A stretch of DNA of 64,000 bases from Leptospirales bacterium (lineage in GTDB: Bacteria > Spirochaetota > Leptospiria > Leptospirales > Leptonemataceae). The stretch spans positions 27,569 through 91,568 of the forward strand of contig JAIBBM010000010.1 in NCBI GenBank assembly GCA_019694685.1, written 5' to 3'. The stretch's first letter is position 1. The number at the start of each line of letters is the position of its first letter. The position numbers and the translations under genes were made by a program. Positions 1 to 8,975 of the stretch are shown piece after piece. The notes below the pieces were generated by a model that worked only from the letters and a program-made list of their open reading frames with translations, made no database searches and was not told where the DNA came from.

Positions 1-1
1 G

Positions 2-670
2 GAAACTCCCTACGTTTCGCAGATGGAGAGGGAGGAAGCACAGCTTCGTCGGGCATATAGTTTTTATGAAAGCGCGCGTGAGATTGCCTCAGAATTGAGG
101 CAGCAACTAGATGCAAAGCCTGGCCGAAGCATCCGAGATCCGCTGTGGTGGAAAGAACTGGACGAAAGTGCTGCTGAAAGTCGCAGGCAGAGAGCACTCC
201 GGCAGAGATTCGCCATTGATCTAGCGGAAAGATATCACAGAGTTTTCGAATCCTTGCAGGAGTTGGATCGCACCGCATTCAGACAGGACAAACGAGTCAT
301 CTCTCTCAAGAGAATGGCTTATAGACAATACATCATACTCCAGTCTGCAGTTGGTAACTACATTCCCGCCATTGAAGTGCTCGATGAGTATGCGCGTCTG
401 GAAGGAGCACAAACAGAGTGGCCTTTGCACTATTACTACTATGTCTGTCTCGCAGGTGTCTTTCGCGATCTCAAAAGAAGTTCAGCTGTAAGAGAGGAAG
501 TGCTCAGGTCCGTTCGTCTTCGCAAGAACATTCACTGGCGTCGCGCCGTGGAACTTAAGTTTACAAAGGATTCTGCTGAGTTTGATGAAGTGAGCAGGCG
601 GATACGCAGTGATTTGCGTGATCCGCCCAGATCTCCGATTCGTCCTTATTCTAGCGGACGTTCTCTTTGA
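2..670 (+). CDS. Hypothetical protein, probably 5'-truncated by the window edge
   Basis: I do not recognise this gene. The frame is open from the first bases of the window, and the first ATG (base 23) has no ribosome binding site before it, so the true start probably lies outside. The visible 215+ residues are rich in Arg and Glu and look alpha-helical, with a Tyr run in the second half (HYYYYVC) that could belong to a TPR-like helical repeat. No signal peptide or membrane segment is visible. The 3' end overlaps the convergent lgt gene by 20 bases. The helical nature is inferred from composition only. Confidence 0.55.
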   Translation, partial: ETPYVSQMEREEAQLRRAYSFYESAREIASELRQQLDAKPGRSIRDPLWWKELDESAAESRRQRALRQRFAIDLAERYHRVFESLQELDRTAFRQDKRVISLKRMAYRQYIILQSAVGNYIPAIEVLDEYARLEGAQTEWPLHYYYYVCLAGVFRDLKRSSAVREEVLRSVRLRKNIHWRRAVELKFTKDSAEFDEVSRRIRSDLRDPPRSPIRPYSSGRSL

Positions 671-1634
671 CGTAGAGCTTGCGAACTACTATCCAGGTCA
701 CACCCAGTGCGACGAGCGCCAGGGCCGTGAACTGGGCCTGAGTCGGCCCATACCAGTGCCAGTTTTCAAAGTAATACGCGGGCGGGTTGGAGCTGATGAA
801 GTTGTGATGGGGCAGTGGCTTTCCTTCGTAAACCGGAGGAGGCAGCACTGCCCACACAGCATTGTTGATGCGCAGAAACTCGACCAGGAATCGCGCTACT
901 CCATTGTAGCACAGAAAGATAGCAGTTTGCAGTCCAGGTCTAAAAGGCTGGTATCGCGCCCAGAGCATATAGAAGGCAAACAGGCCTGTGGACAGGAACG
1001 CTTCCATCACAGGAGTGTTCCAGACTCTTACCCCGGCTGAACTCATGGCAGCCCCGGGGCCGTAGACCATGGTCAACAGGGGAATGTCATAGGAAGACCC
1101 GTATCCGTAACATCCGTCCCCGCTTACCATACAACCGAGTCTTCCAATTGCATAACCAATGGCAAGCGATGGCATCAGTGCATCTCCGTATCTCCAAACG
1201 TTTTCTTTGCCGAAGCTGCGACGCAGATAGATATAGATCAGCAGAAATGTAAGAGCAAGACCTCCGTAGAATACCAGGCCGCCGCGGCTGAAGAGCGCTT
1301 CCCATAGACCCATGGCCTGTCCCGGATATTTTTCTCCCATGCCGTTCTTAAAGAATAGTATGTAGTACAATGTATTGGACCAGGATTCGTCTACAATCCA
1401 GATTCTACTCCACACTTCGAAAACAAATCCAATCTTGGATCCAACGATTGCCCCGAAAACAGCAAGCAGGATGCTCCAGTCTGCTGCCTCCTCGCGCAGG
1501 CCTCGCCGCTTGAGTTCTCGCGGGGCAAGATACGACGCAGTCAAAAACGCAATCATGAGTAGAATGCTAAATGTGGAAATGGAATCGATTGTGGTTCCGG
1601 GGATGGTAAAGGGGAGTTTAAACTCGCTCAGCAT
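651..1634 (-). CDS. lgt: Prolipoprotein diacylglyceryl transferase Lgt
   Basis: Transfers diacylglycerol from phosphatidylglycerol to the lipobox cysteine of prolipoproteins in the inner membrane. The 327-residue protein has about seven hydrophobic segments and an Lgt-type signature around residues 164-176 (GRLGCMVSGDGCYG), where the family usually reads GRIGNFINGE; Arg and the GxG spacing are kept, Asn-Phe is not. It is somewhat longer than the usual 260-290 residues because of a loop near residues 268-290. It is the last gene of the minus-strand operon aroE-folC-pepP-lgt and overlaps pepP by 17 bases, so translation is probably coupled. Several lipobox proteins in this window would be its substrates. 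Confidence 0.88.
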   Translation of the reverse strand: MLSEFKLPFTIPGTTIDSISTFSILLMIAFLTASYLAPRELKRRGLREEAADWSILLAVFGAIVGSKIGFVFEVWSRIWIVDESWSNTLYYILFFKNGMGEKYPGQAMGLWEALFSRGGLVFYGGLALTFLLIYIYLRRSFGKENVWRYGDALMPSLAIGYAIGRLGCMVSGDGCYGYGSSYDIPLLTMVYGPGAAMSSAGVRVWNTPVMEAFLSTGLFAFYMLWARYQPFRPGLQTAIFLCYNGVARFLVEFLRINNAVWAVLPPPVYEGKPLPHHNFISSNPPAYYFENWHWYGPTQAQFTALALVALGVTWIVVRKLYVKENVR

Positions 1635-2931
1635 GAATTCCTCCGCGCAATGCTTCGATTGCGGAAATTGTTTTTGGGATCATTTCGCTCAATACAAGAG
1701 GGTTGTTTCCACGAACGACTACATCATCTTCGATTCTGATTCCGATTCCTCTGAAGGCAGGTGGCGTTTGTTCGTCGTCAGGGAAGTAAAGACCTGGTTC
1801 CACAGTGCAAACCATGCCGTCTTCGAGTTTGCGCGGAACTCCATCTTTCACATAGGAACCCACATCGTGCACATCCATGCCCAGCCAGTGTCCCGTGCGA
1901 TGCATGTAGTAGCGGATGTATTTCTTGTTTTCCACGTTTTCGTCCAGCGTCCCAGACAGCACTCCAAGATCAATCAATCCCTGTGTCAGGTCCCGCACTG
2001 CCGCGTTGTGGATTTCGTCCAGAGTGGCTCCTGGAATTGTTTTCTCAATGGCGCGCAGCTGTGCTGCCAGAACAATTTCGTATGCATCCTTTTGAGGCCC
2101 GTTGAATCGATCTGCAACCGGAAATGTGCGTGTAACGTCGCTGTTGAGGCAATGTTTTTCAGCGCCCGCGTCCACGAGGATGAGATCGTTGGATTCAATT
2201 CGACGATTGTTCTCTATATGGTGAAGAACGCATGCATTCTTCCCGGACGCAACGATGGACGGATAACCCTCCACAGCATTGTGCCTGCGAAAGGAATCGA
2301 GTATGATTCCTTCGAGCTCATACTCGTGCATGCCAGCTTTTGCGGAGCGCATGAGTGCAATGTGAGCGTCTGATGCGATCTGTGCGCATTCTCTCAGTAG
2401 TTCTATTTCTTCCTGGCTCTTGATCATCCTCATTTCATGAAGGAGAGACGCTGCATGCAGAATCTGACCCGGCCCGAATTCACCTGTGCGTCCTCTTCGC
2501 ATGAGTTGATCGCACGTGCTCATGATGAGCAAGTCGAGTTCAGGATTTCGTCCATACATGTAGTAGAGGCGGTCTTTTTTGCGAAGAAGATCGGGAATGT
2601 CTTTTTTGAAATCGGTGATGTCGCGCGCTTCATCTACTGCAAGAGCTTCCACAGCGCGATCTACTCCGAGCATCGGACCGTTCCATGTCTCTCTTTCCGG
2701 GTCGCGTTTGCGTAGATATAGAATTGCGTTTTCTTTTGTCAGTACGAGTGCAGATTGCTCTTCGCCAAATCCAGTGAGGTAGTAGAAATCTGAATCCTGC
2801 CTGAAGCGATGGTGCACGTCGTTGGAGCGAATGAGAGAAGGCGCGCTCTGGAAGATGGCCACGTCTCCTGGTTCCATATTTCTCTGGAACGATTTGCGCC
2901 TGGCGATATACATTTCCATATCAATGTTCAT
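1618..2931 (-). CDS. pepP: Xaa-Pro aminopeptidase (M24B family)
   Basis: Cytoplasmic metallopeptidase that removes N-terminal residues preceding proline. The 437-residue length fits PepP. The N-terminal creatinase-like domain includes FYYLTGFGE near residue 50. The C-terminal pita-bread domain carries the two-metal ligands: Asp in LILVDAGAE, Asp in NSDVTRTFP, His in GHWLGMDVHDVG, Glu in TVEPGLYF and Glu in GIRIEDDVVV. The ATG at 2931 overlaps the end of folC by 11 bases; in-frame ATGs four and six codons downstream are alternatives. It lies in the aroE-folC-pepP-lgt operon, a combination with no obvious shared pathway. Confidence 0.92.
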   Translation of the reverse strand: MNIDMEMYIARRKSFQRNMEPGDVAIFQSAPSLIRSNDVHHRFRQDSDFYYLTGFGEEQSALVLTKENAILYLRKRDPERETWNGPMLGVDRAVEALAVDEARDITDFKKDIPDLLRKKDRLYYMYGRNPELDLLIMSTCDQLMRRGRTGEFGPGQILHAASLLHEMRMIKSQEEIELLRECAQIASDAHIALMRSAKAGMHEYELEGIILDSFRRHNAVEGYPSIVASGKNACVLHHIENNRRIESNDLILVDAGAEKHCLNSDVTRTFPVADRFNGPQKDAYEIVLAAQLRAIEKTIPGATLDEIHNAAVRDLTQGLIDLGVLSGTLDENVENKKYIRYYMHRTGHWLGMDVHDVGSYVKDGVPRKLEDGMVCTVEPGLYFPDDEQTPPAFRGIGIRIEDDVVVRGNNPLVLSEMIPKTISAIEALRGGIHAERV

Positions 2932-4069
2932 CCTTTGTGCTGGCCCTCGTTAGATCAAGAAAGGAATCATACAGCCGATGGGAACCAACGAATATGTTCC
3001 AGGGATCAAGAAGAGGCAATAATTTGTCGGTCGCTCCCGCAGGCAATGCTTCTGGCAGAGGTCGAAACGCCTCTCCTGTAAGTGCAGTGATCTTATGAAA
3101 TCCTGCGGATTGAATCGCCGCCAGGCATGCATCTGGATCGCGATCCGGCAAAACTGCGTAGAAGATGCGCGTCGAATCTGTTCCCGGAAAATCGGGAAAG
3201 CCGCGCAGAGAAGATAGAGCGGTATGGATTGCATCCGGGTTGTGTGCATTGTCAAAGAAAACTGCTCTCTGGTTTAGATTCCTTCTCTCGAGTCTGCCCG
3301 GGGGATCACGCAGAGGCGATGAGATGCTCGACAGGGTACGGCTGGAATCTTCCGCTATTTTTTTTGCACAGAATATCGCAAACCTTTGATTGAATGCGAG
3401 GTAAGAATTTGGAAGATACGGTTCATCGAAGAAAAGAACGGGAACAGGAGACATTTCTTCCACGGTCTTTCTCGAAAGATGAGGCTGATTGGCGCACAGA
3501 ACGAACCTCGCGTTTTTCGTGCAGATTCCCAGTTTTTCTGCGAGTATTTCTTCGTGTGAATTGCCAAGCAATTCTGTATGATCCAGGCCTATGGAAGTAA
3601 GTACTACGTATTGTGCGCGAAAGATCCTGGTCGCATCGAGTCTACCGCCCAGACCCGCTTCAAAAATCTGAACCGGAATGTTCTTTTCGTGGAAGAGGAA
3701 GCCTGCGAGAATCGTAAGCAATTCGAAGTAGCTGTAATTGGAAAGATCGTGCTGCTTTTCGAGACGCAATAGTGCCGCATCGCATTCTGTTTCTGATATG
3801 CTCTCCAGGTTGACTCGAATTCTTTCGTAAACAGAATGAAGGTGAGGGCTGGTATAAAGACCCGTCTGGCTCTCAAACAGTTGCGCCAGATAATAGGAAG
3901 TGGATCCTTTCCCGTTCGTTCCTACCACAGACACAATCGTTCTATCTTCGCCCTGCATGGATAGAGCGGCGTCTGTCAACCGTGCAAGGTTTGCTGCAAA
4001 CTGTTCTGCTGTGAATCGCCTGCTTTTTTCTGGATTGATTCGGATGGCGAGCTCGCGTTCGAGCTTCAT
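2921..4069 (-). CDS. folC: Dihydrofolate synthase / folylpolyglutamate synthase FolC
   Basis: Mur-ligase-type ATP-dependent enzyme that adds glutamate to dihydropteroate and folates. The P-loop GTNGKGSTSYYLA lies at about residues 50-62, followed by the YTSPHLHSVYERIRVN segment typical of FolC and the central FEAGLGGRLDATR motif. The C-terminal domain has the DNAHNPDA element. At 382 residues it is slightly shorter than E. coli FolC (422). The start codon overlaps the aroE stop as ATGA. Whether it has both activities or only one cannot be read from the sequence. Confidence 0.9.
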   Translation of the reverse strand: MKLERELAIRINPEKSRRFTAEQFAANLARLTDAALSMQGEDRTIVSVVGTNGKGSTSYYLAQLFESQTGLYTSPHLHSVYERIRVNLESISETECDAALLRLEKQHDLSNYSYFELLTILAGFLFHEKNIPVQIFEAGLGGRLDATRIFRAQYVVLTSIGLDHTELLGNSHEEILAEKLGICTKNARFVLCANQPHLSRKTVEEMSPVPVLFFDEPYLPNSYLAFNQRFAIFCAKKIAEDSSRTLSSISSPLRDPPGRLERRNLNQRAVFFDNAHNPDAIHTALSSLRGFPDFPGTDSTRIFYAVLPDRDPDACLAAIQSAGFHKITALTGEAFRPLPEALPAGATDKLLPLLDPWNIFVGSHRLYDSFLDLTRASTKDEH

Positions 4070-4959
4070 CTGCGAGTCCCGTTTCGAAGGTGAGAGAGGA
4101 GCAGTCGTTCCATCAATGACTCGGGCGCAGATTGTCCCGTGAACAGTTCAAACTGTCTAACAGCCTGGTAGAGTAGCATTTTGTATCCATAAACAATTGT
4201 GGATCCTCTTCTTTCTGCCAGTTCGATCAATGGTGTGCGCATGGGAACATAGATGACATCAAATACTAAATGATTTTTAGTAATCCAGTCCGGATCAAAA
4301 CCGAGTTCCGGAAGAACCTTACTTCCTTTTTCCGCATTCATTCCCGACGGAGTCGTCTGGATCACAGCGTCGATTTGTTCAGGAGCGATCTGTGAGAGTG
4401 GTGCAGAATCGATCAAGGAGCGATGACGCGCGTGCGCTTGTCTTAAGTCTTCTGCGAAGCGTGCCGCCTTTTTTAGATTTCTTCCGGTGATCGTGATGGA
4501 GCGCGGAGAAGATTCGAGGAGCAGAGCATGGGCGATCGCAAGTGCGGTGCCGCCGTAACCGAGGATGAGATACCTTTTGCCCACGCCTTTGTGTTTTTCT
4601 TGCATGGCCCGAACCGCACCAGGTCCATCTGTATTGTGCGCGCTTACAATTCCATTTTCGATGATCCAGGTATTGGCCGCCCCGCACAACTTCGTAAGAG
4701 GATCTTTCTGGTCCGCCGCTTTCGCAGCCCAGATTTTGTGCGGGATGGTAATGGACAGCCCCCGAATTCCCATCGAAACCACTGCCTTCTTGAGAAATGC
4801 TCCTGTTTGCGTTGTGTGGAAGGGCACGTATGCTGCATCGATCTTCTTGAATTGAAAGGCTGCGTTGTGAATGAGCGGGCTGAGAGAATGCGCGACAGGA
4901 TTGCCCAGGATTCCGTAGACCCTGGTTTTGCCGCTGGCCGCTACTGGGTGTTCAGGCAT
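4066..4959 (-). CDS. aroE: Shikimate dehydrogenase AroE
   Basis: NADPH-dependent reduction of 3-dehydroshikimate to shikimate in the chorismate pathway. The N-terminal substrate domain has GNPVAHSLSPLIHN (residues about 19-32) and the catalytic-Lys motif SITIPHK near residue 72; NTDGPG follows near residue 110. The nucleotide-binding loop is GYGGTALAIAHAL, and the C-terminal domain has the DVIYVPMRTPL and YGYKMLLYQAV elements. The 297-residue length is usual. First gene of the minus-strand operon; the short gap to the divergent membrane-protein gene at 5072 must hold its promoter, though no convincing -35/-10 pair was seen. Confidence 0.92.
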   Translation of the reverse strand: MPEHPVAASGKTRVYGILGNPVAHSLSPLIHNAAFQFKKIDAAYVPFHTTQTGAFLKKAVVSMGIRGLSITIPHKIWAAKAADQKDPLTKLCGAANTWIIENGIVSAHNTDGPGAVRAMQEKHKGVGKRYLILGYGGTALAIAHALLLESSPRSITITGRNLKKAARFAEDLRQAHARHRSLIDSAPLSQIAPEQIDAVIQTTPSGMNAEKGSKVLPELGFDPDWITKNHLVFDVIYVPMRTPLIELAERRGSTIVYGYKMLLYQAVRQFELFTGQSAPESLMERLLLSHLRNGTRR

Positions 4960-5071
4960 TTTTTTTGAGTGGAGCCGCCCGCTCTGTTGTAAAGAGCTAT
5001 TTCCCCCGCAGGCATGGATAAATCATGGTAAGCTCAGCCGGCAAAATAGCCGATCTGTTTATTGTTACAAC

Positions 5072-5395
5072 ATGTCCTTTCTAGATCTGATACTCCAACT
5101 TGTAGTCTACACCGCATCTGGGATCGCTGCGTCTTACTATTTCTATAATTGGAAACGCAAAGACCTTCTGGGCGGCTTCTGGGGTGGAACTGTCATTGGA
5201 CTCGTGGGTGCCGTTCTCATCAGCTGGGTGACCAGCCGGGATGCGTGGTTCATTCGTCTGGTGAGCTGGCTTATGATTCCCAAATTCGGGGATGGATTTC
5301 AGATTCCGGTTAACCTCATCGCCTCCGTTCTGGGCGGTCTTCTCTTTGTGGCGATTCTCAACAGAATCAATCACAACAAAGATCGTCGTTTCTAG
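5072..5395 (+). CDS. Small integral membrane protein, unknown
   Basis: A 107-residue protein starting at the ATG of MSFLDLILQLV; the longer open frame upstream (from 4928) is discarded because it runs over the divergent aroE start and lacks membrane-protein character. Three hydrophobic segments are separated by short charged loops, with a Lys/Arg-rich C-terminus. Glycine-rich helices (GGFWGGTVIGLVGAVL) resemble the GlsB/YeaQ/transglycosylase-associated family, but the match is only by eye. It is followed 90 bases later by fliD and could be the first gene of that transcription unit. Confidence 0.7.
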   Translation: MSFLDLILQLVVYTASGIAASYYFYNWKRKDLLGGFWGGTVIGLVGAVLISWVTSRDAWFIRLVSWLMIPKFGDGFQIPVNLIASVLGGLLFVAILNRINHNKDRRF

Positions 5396-5484
5396 CTCTC
5401 GCATCCCTGCGTGCGGGCTATCTTTGCGCTTTCTGGCTATTATCATTTTTTCAAAACGCCCGATGATAGTATCAGGTACCAATT

Positions 5485-6942
5485 ATGCCATCGCCTCCCA
5501 TGCCAGGACTCGGAACAGGAGCGGATACTCAAAAAGTAATCCAGCAGCTCATTGAAGTAGAACGCAGACCGCTCAAGCGCATCATTCTCGACAACGAATC
5601 CTCAGGCCAGTCCATCAAGATCTGGGAAGAAGCCAGGAGACGTTCCAGAAACCTTCAGGATAAATCGCAGGTGCTCTATAGCTTCTCTGGCGCATTCGCA
5701 ACCAAGGCGATTGTATCGAGCGATCCAGGTGCAGTCACAGGGCAGGCTTCGCCAGACATGGATGATCAATCCATGCAGATAGAAGTAAGCAAGCTTGCCA
5801 CTCATCATCGCATTCATTCCGCGCCTGTCAGCGCAGAGAAAGATCTGCCTGCGGGTACCTTCACTATCAAAGTCGGGGAGAAGAGTCTTGAGTACGATTT
5901 CCCCGGTGGCAAGCTCACCGCTCTTGTGCGGCTCATCAAGAGCAAAGCCGCTGGAACGATAGACGTGAACATGATTCGCAAGGACAGCGAAACTTCCATC
6001 GTGGTTTTGCGCAGTCTGACGAGCGGAACCAAAGGGAAAATGGAATTCGTAGATGCAGGCGTGCTTGCGACTCTGGGTCTTCCCCCTGGAGCGGGTGGTG
6101 CCTCTGAAGTGGAAGCTCCTCAGGATGCAGTGTTGAAGTTGCACGGAGTAGAAGTGACCAGGACTTCTAACGAGAACATTACAGATGTCCTGGAAGGTGC
6201 AAGTCTCACACTGCGCAAAGTGACTACCGGGCCAGTTACGCTGACCGTGCAGGCAAATACGTCTGTGATTGAAAAGCAAATCGCAGACTGGATCACCGCT
6301 TATAATGAACTGATGCAATTCTTGCGCGAGAATTCAAAGACAGTGAGTCGCGAAGAATTCGAACGCAATCGTCCTGAGGGGGACGATGTCGGAGAAGGTC
6401 TTCGTCGTCTCAAAGCAAGCTCTGGACTCTTTACTACAGACTCAAACGTACGCCAGCTCATGTTCGGATTGCAAGGTATTGTAGCTGCCAGCTATCCAAA
6501 CAGCAGACCAAATGGAGTGCGGGTTCTTGCAGACATAGGAATTAGTTCTACTGCAATTTCCAGAGGAGAGGCGGATCCGGCAGCCGGTCTTTTGATGCTA
6601 GATGCTGACAAATTGCGCTCTGCTCTTTCGCAGGACGCCGCCGCAGTCAAAGACATCTTCGCGTCCGATACAAATGAGGATTCCGTGATAGACAACGGAG
6701 CAGCATTTCGCATGCAGCAGATGCTTGCGCCCTACACCAGAATGTCGGGCGGGCTCATCACTACTAGAATTGATCTGATAAAATCTCAGATCTCCGATAA
6801 TAAAGAAAAGATCCGTAGAAAGGAAATGGAACTGGTTGGCAAAGAAGCAGAGCTCAGGCGCAGGTTTGGTCGCATGGATAGCGCGATCCGCGAAAGCAAA
6901 AACATGAGCCAGTCTCTGGGCAAACTCGGTGAGGGGCAATGA
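5485..6942 (+). CDS. fliD: Flagellar filament capping protein FliD
   Basis: Forms the cap at the tip of the growing flagellar filament, which is periplasmic in spirochaetes. The N-terminal D0/D1 segment contains PGLGTGADTQKVIQQLIEVE at residues 7-26, the classic FliD start; the central domain is beta-rich; the C-terminal 90 residues form the usual helix (DLIKSQISDNKEKIRRKEME). At 485 residues it is within family range. The stop overlaps the next gene as ATGATG, so the two are translationally coupled. No sigma-28-type promoter was recognised upstream. Confidence 0.92.
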   Translation: MPSPPMPGLGTGADTQKVIQQLIEVERRPLKRIILDNESSGQSIKIWEEARRRSRNLQDKSQVLYSFSGAFATKAIVSSDPGAVTGQASPDMDDQSMQIEVSKLATHHRIHSAPVSAEKDLPAGTFTIKVGEKSLEYDFPGGKLTALVRLIKSKAAGTIDVNMIRKDSETSIVVLRSLTSGTKGKMEFVDAGVLATLGLPPGAGGASEVEAPQDAVLKLHGVEVTRTSNENITDVLEGASLTLRKVTTGPVTLTVQANTSVIEKQIADWITAYNELMQFLRENSKTVSREEFERNRPEGDDVGEGLRRLKASSGLFTTDSNVRQLMFGLQGIVAASYPNSRPNGVRVLADIGISSTAISRGEADPAAGLLMLDADKLRSALSQDAAAVKDIFASDTNEDSVIDNGAAFRMQQMLAPYTRMSGGLITTRIDLIKSQISDNKEKIRRKEMELVGKEAELRRRFGRMDSAIRESKNMSQSLGKLGEGQ

Positions 6943-7937
6943 TGCAGATTTACGTAAACAACACTGAACTCGAAGCTCAGCTTACAGATGAGCAAAATTT
7001 GCTCCAGGTATACGATGCAGTCAGTGACTGGACCAGAGCCAATCATCGCTACATTCTAGGAATCCAGGTGGATCAGAAGATCATGGCGCCGGATCACCTG
7101 GAAGAAATCAACACTGCTTCTGTGGATCGAGTGGACTTCCGAATCGGTGACGAAATTGAAATGATGGCGGAGAGTGTAGCGGAGATGGATCGCTACATTG
7201 ATCGAATCGGGAATTCTCTGTTTGATCGCACTCATTTAACCGCAGAAGAAATTCAGAATCTTAAAGACGGGGTTCGTTGGATTTCTGAAATCATTGCTTC
7301 TTCTTGCGCCATCATGCATCTGAATTCGGACGAAATCATGTGTCCGGTTGTGGGCGAAGATGGGGCAGAGACAAAGACCGTTCACGAACTTCTCGCTGCT
7401 CTTGCGACCAGTGCAGAAGAGCTGAAGACAGACGGCCCGGATTCGGTTCTAGTATTTCTCTCTATCCTGCGTGACCTGAGATTCTTTGTGATCAAACTAA
7501 AGATGCAACTTCTTGCGCTCAATGCAACGGAAGCAGAGCTCGTCTCTTCTCTCGAAGAGTTCGAATCAAGAATCCCCGTGCTCATGGAAGAACTCGTTCA
7601 AGTGACCACTCAGTTTCAATCGGGCCAGGATTTCCAGGCTCTGGAAAGCCTCGATGCAGTCGTAGAAAAGCTCAACACGTATCTTTCTGCCATGCTCGCA
7701 GTAGAGTATCGTCTGGCGCGCGACGGCTCGCTCCCCGCTCAAAAAGGTGGAGAAGGAATGACCTTCCAGCAGGTTTCCGAGGATCTGACCGGCATCCTGA
7801 AAGACATCTCCAGCGCCATGGTGGATTCGGACATCGTGGCTGTAGGAGACATCCTGGAATATGAGCTGACCGCTCGTCTTTCTCAAATGCCGCCCTTTCT
7901 TAAGCAGCTTCGCGAAATCCTGGTTGCACGCTCCTGA
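6939..7937 (+). CDS. Conserved unknown protein encoded with fliD
   Basis: A 332-residue soluble, acidic, mostly helical protein with no signal peptide. The first 70 residues look like a small beta-rich domain (MQIYVNNTELEAQL and DRVDFRIGDEIEMM), the rest long amphipathic helices, including a Glu-rich stretch near residues 200-240. It shares the ATG/TGA overlap with fliD, implying a flagellar role, possibly as a chaperone or assembly factor; that is inference from position only. No catalytic motif was found. The next gene follows after 21 bases. Confidence 0.75.
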   Translation: MMQIYVNNTELEAQLTDEQNLLQVYDAVSDWTRANHRYILGIQVDQKIMAPDHLEEINTASVDRVDFRIGDEIEMMAESVAEMDRYIDRIGNSLFDRTHLTAEEIQNLKDGVRWISEIIASSCAIMHLNSDEIMCPVVGEDGAETKTVHELLAALATSAEELKTDGPDSVLVFLSILRDLRFFVIKLKMQLLALNATEAELVSSLEEFESRIPVLMEELVQVTTQFQSGQDFQALESLDAVVEKLNTYLSAMLAVEYRLARDGSLPAQKGGEGMTFQQVSEDLTGILKDISSAMVDSDIVAVGDILEYELTARLSQMPPFLKQLREILVARS

Positions 7938-7958
7938 CGCGCGCGTCACAGAGGCAGA

Positions 7959-8975
7959 GTGCCCAGTGTACTCGACCTCGTCGGCGCTTTTTATCGGTTA
8001 GGCACTCGTTACCTCCCGGTAGTGGATCCAGTGAAGGCGGAAGTCATTGGCGTGCTCTCGCGCGATCACATCACTGCTATTTCTGCAGATCCTGAAAGGG
8101 CGCGCCGCGAATTCGAGACCATTCCTTCTGAGATGTATCTGGAGCAACCTCTTTCGCCTGCAGTCATGCAGGATGTAGGTGCACATCACACTGTGTTTGT
8201 TCTTTTTCCAGATCTTACGGAGAGCAAACAAGAAGCATCGGGCGTGCTTGCCATGCTCAGTCACTATAGAAAGAAGATGCCGGTCACCGCGCATGCAAAA
8301 GACGACACAGACGCTTCTCATCCAGAAGACGTGAAGCTCTGGCTCTCTAGAATCTTGCTCGCTTCTGTTCCGCTTCCTCTGTTTGCCATTGATCTGCACG
8401 GCAAGACTCTCTTTTACAACGGCGATTTCGAAAAGCAAATCCTTTCAGGACCACCCTTCGGTAGATCTCTTGCGCGCGCGGAGAAGTATTTTCTCGAGCT
8501 TTCGCGCAGCACTCTCGCGCATGCGGTTGCGGAAGGTCTCAATACACTTCGTGCAACCGGTCAGATTTCGCGCGGAGATTCGTTTACAATGATTAGCCTG
8601 CAGGATGCGGGCAAAGTGATTGGCTATTTGTTCGCTCTTGCGTCTGACAAAAGCGTGGAAGAAACCCTGGCCGCTCGAATCCGCGCCGGGACAAGCATAG
8701 ATAACGCCCTCGACAAGATCGAAAAAAACCTCCTGGTAGATTTCCTCGCAGAATCAGGTTACAACATCAGCAAAACAGCACAATTGATGAAAACAAGGCG
8801 CACCACATTGCAGAGCAGGATGAAGAGGTTGAACATTCCTCTCAAGGCTGCGAAACAACCAAAGGGGACAAAGCCTGTAAAGGCAGCGAAGACCACCCGA
8901 TCTGAGAGAAAAAAGCACGGTGCGCGAAAAAAAGTTTTGCGCTCCGCGAAGGGTTCTCGAAGATCCAGACAATGA
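7959..8975 (+). CDS. CBS-like/PAS-like/Fis-type HTH regulator
   Basis: A 338-residue putative transcription regulator. The start is the GTG at 7959, preceded by GAGG at 7951. Residues 1-45 resemble a CBS half-domain (YRLGTRYLPVVD, then VIGVLSRDHI). Residues about 130-215 look PAS-like (PLPLFAIDLHGKTLFYNGDF). Residues about 245-290 are a Fis-type helix-turn-helix (FLAESGYNISKTAQLMKTRR) as at the end of sigma-54 activators, but there is no AAA+ domain. The last 45 residues are a Lys/Arg/Ala-rich tail. It lies between the flagellar genes and an exported pair, and its stop overlaps the next start (ATGA). Confidence 0.72.
   Translation: MPSVLDLVGAFYRLGTRYLPVVDPVKAEVIGVLSRDHITAISADPERARREFETIPSEMYLEQPLSPAVMQDVGAHHTVFVLFPDLTESKQEASGVLAMLSHYRKKMPVTAHAKDDTDASHPEDVKLWLSRILLASVPLPLFAIDLHGKTLFYNGDFEKQILSGPPFGRSLARAEKYFLELSRSTLAHAVAEGLNTLRATGQISRGDSFTMISLQDAGKVIGYLFALASDKSVEETLAARIRAGTSIDNALDKIEKNLLVDFLAESGYNISKTAQLMKTRRTTLQSRMKRLNIPLKAAKQPKGTKPVKAAKTTRSERKKHGARKKVLRSAKGSRRSRQ

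Noticed and set aside
1375..2373. Long plus-strand open frame over lgt and pepP
   Set aside because: It overlaps two well-supported genes on the other strand and encodes no recognisable protein.
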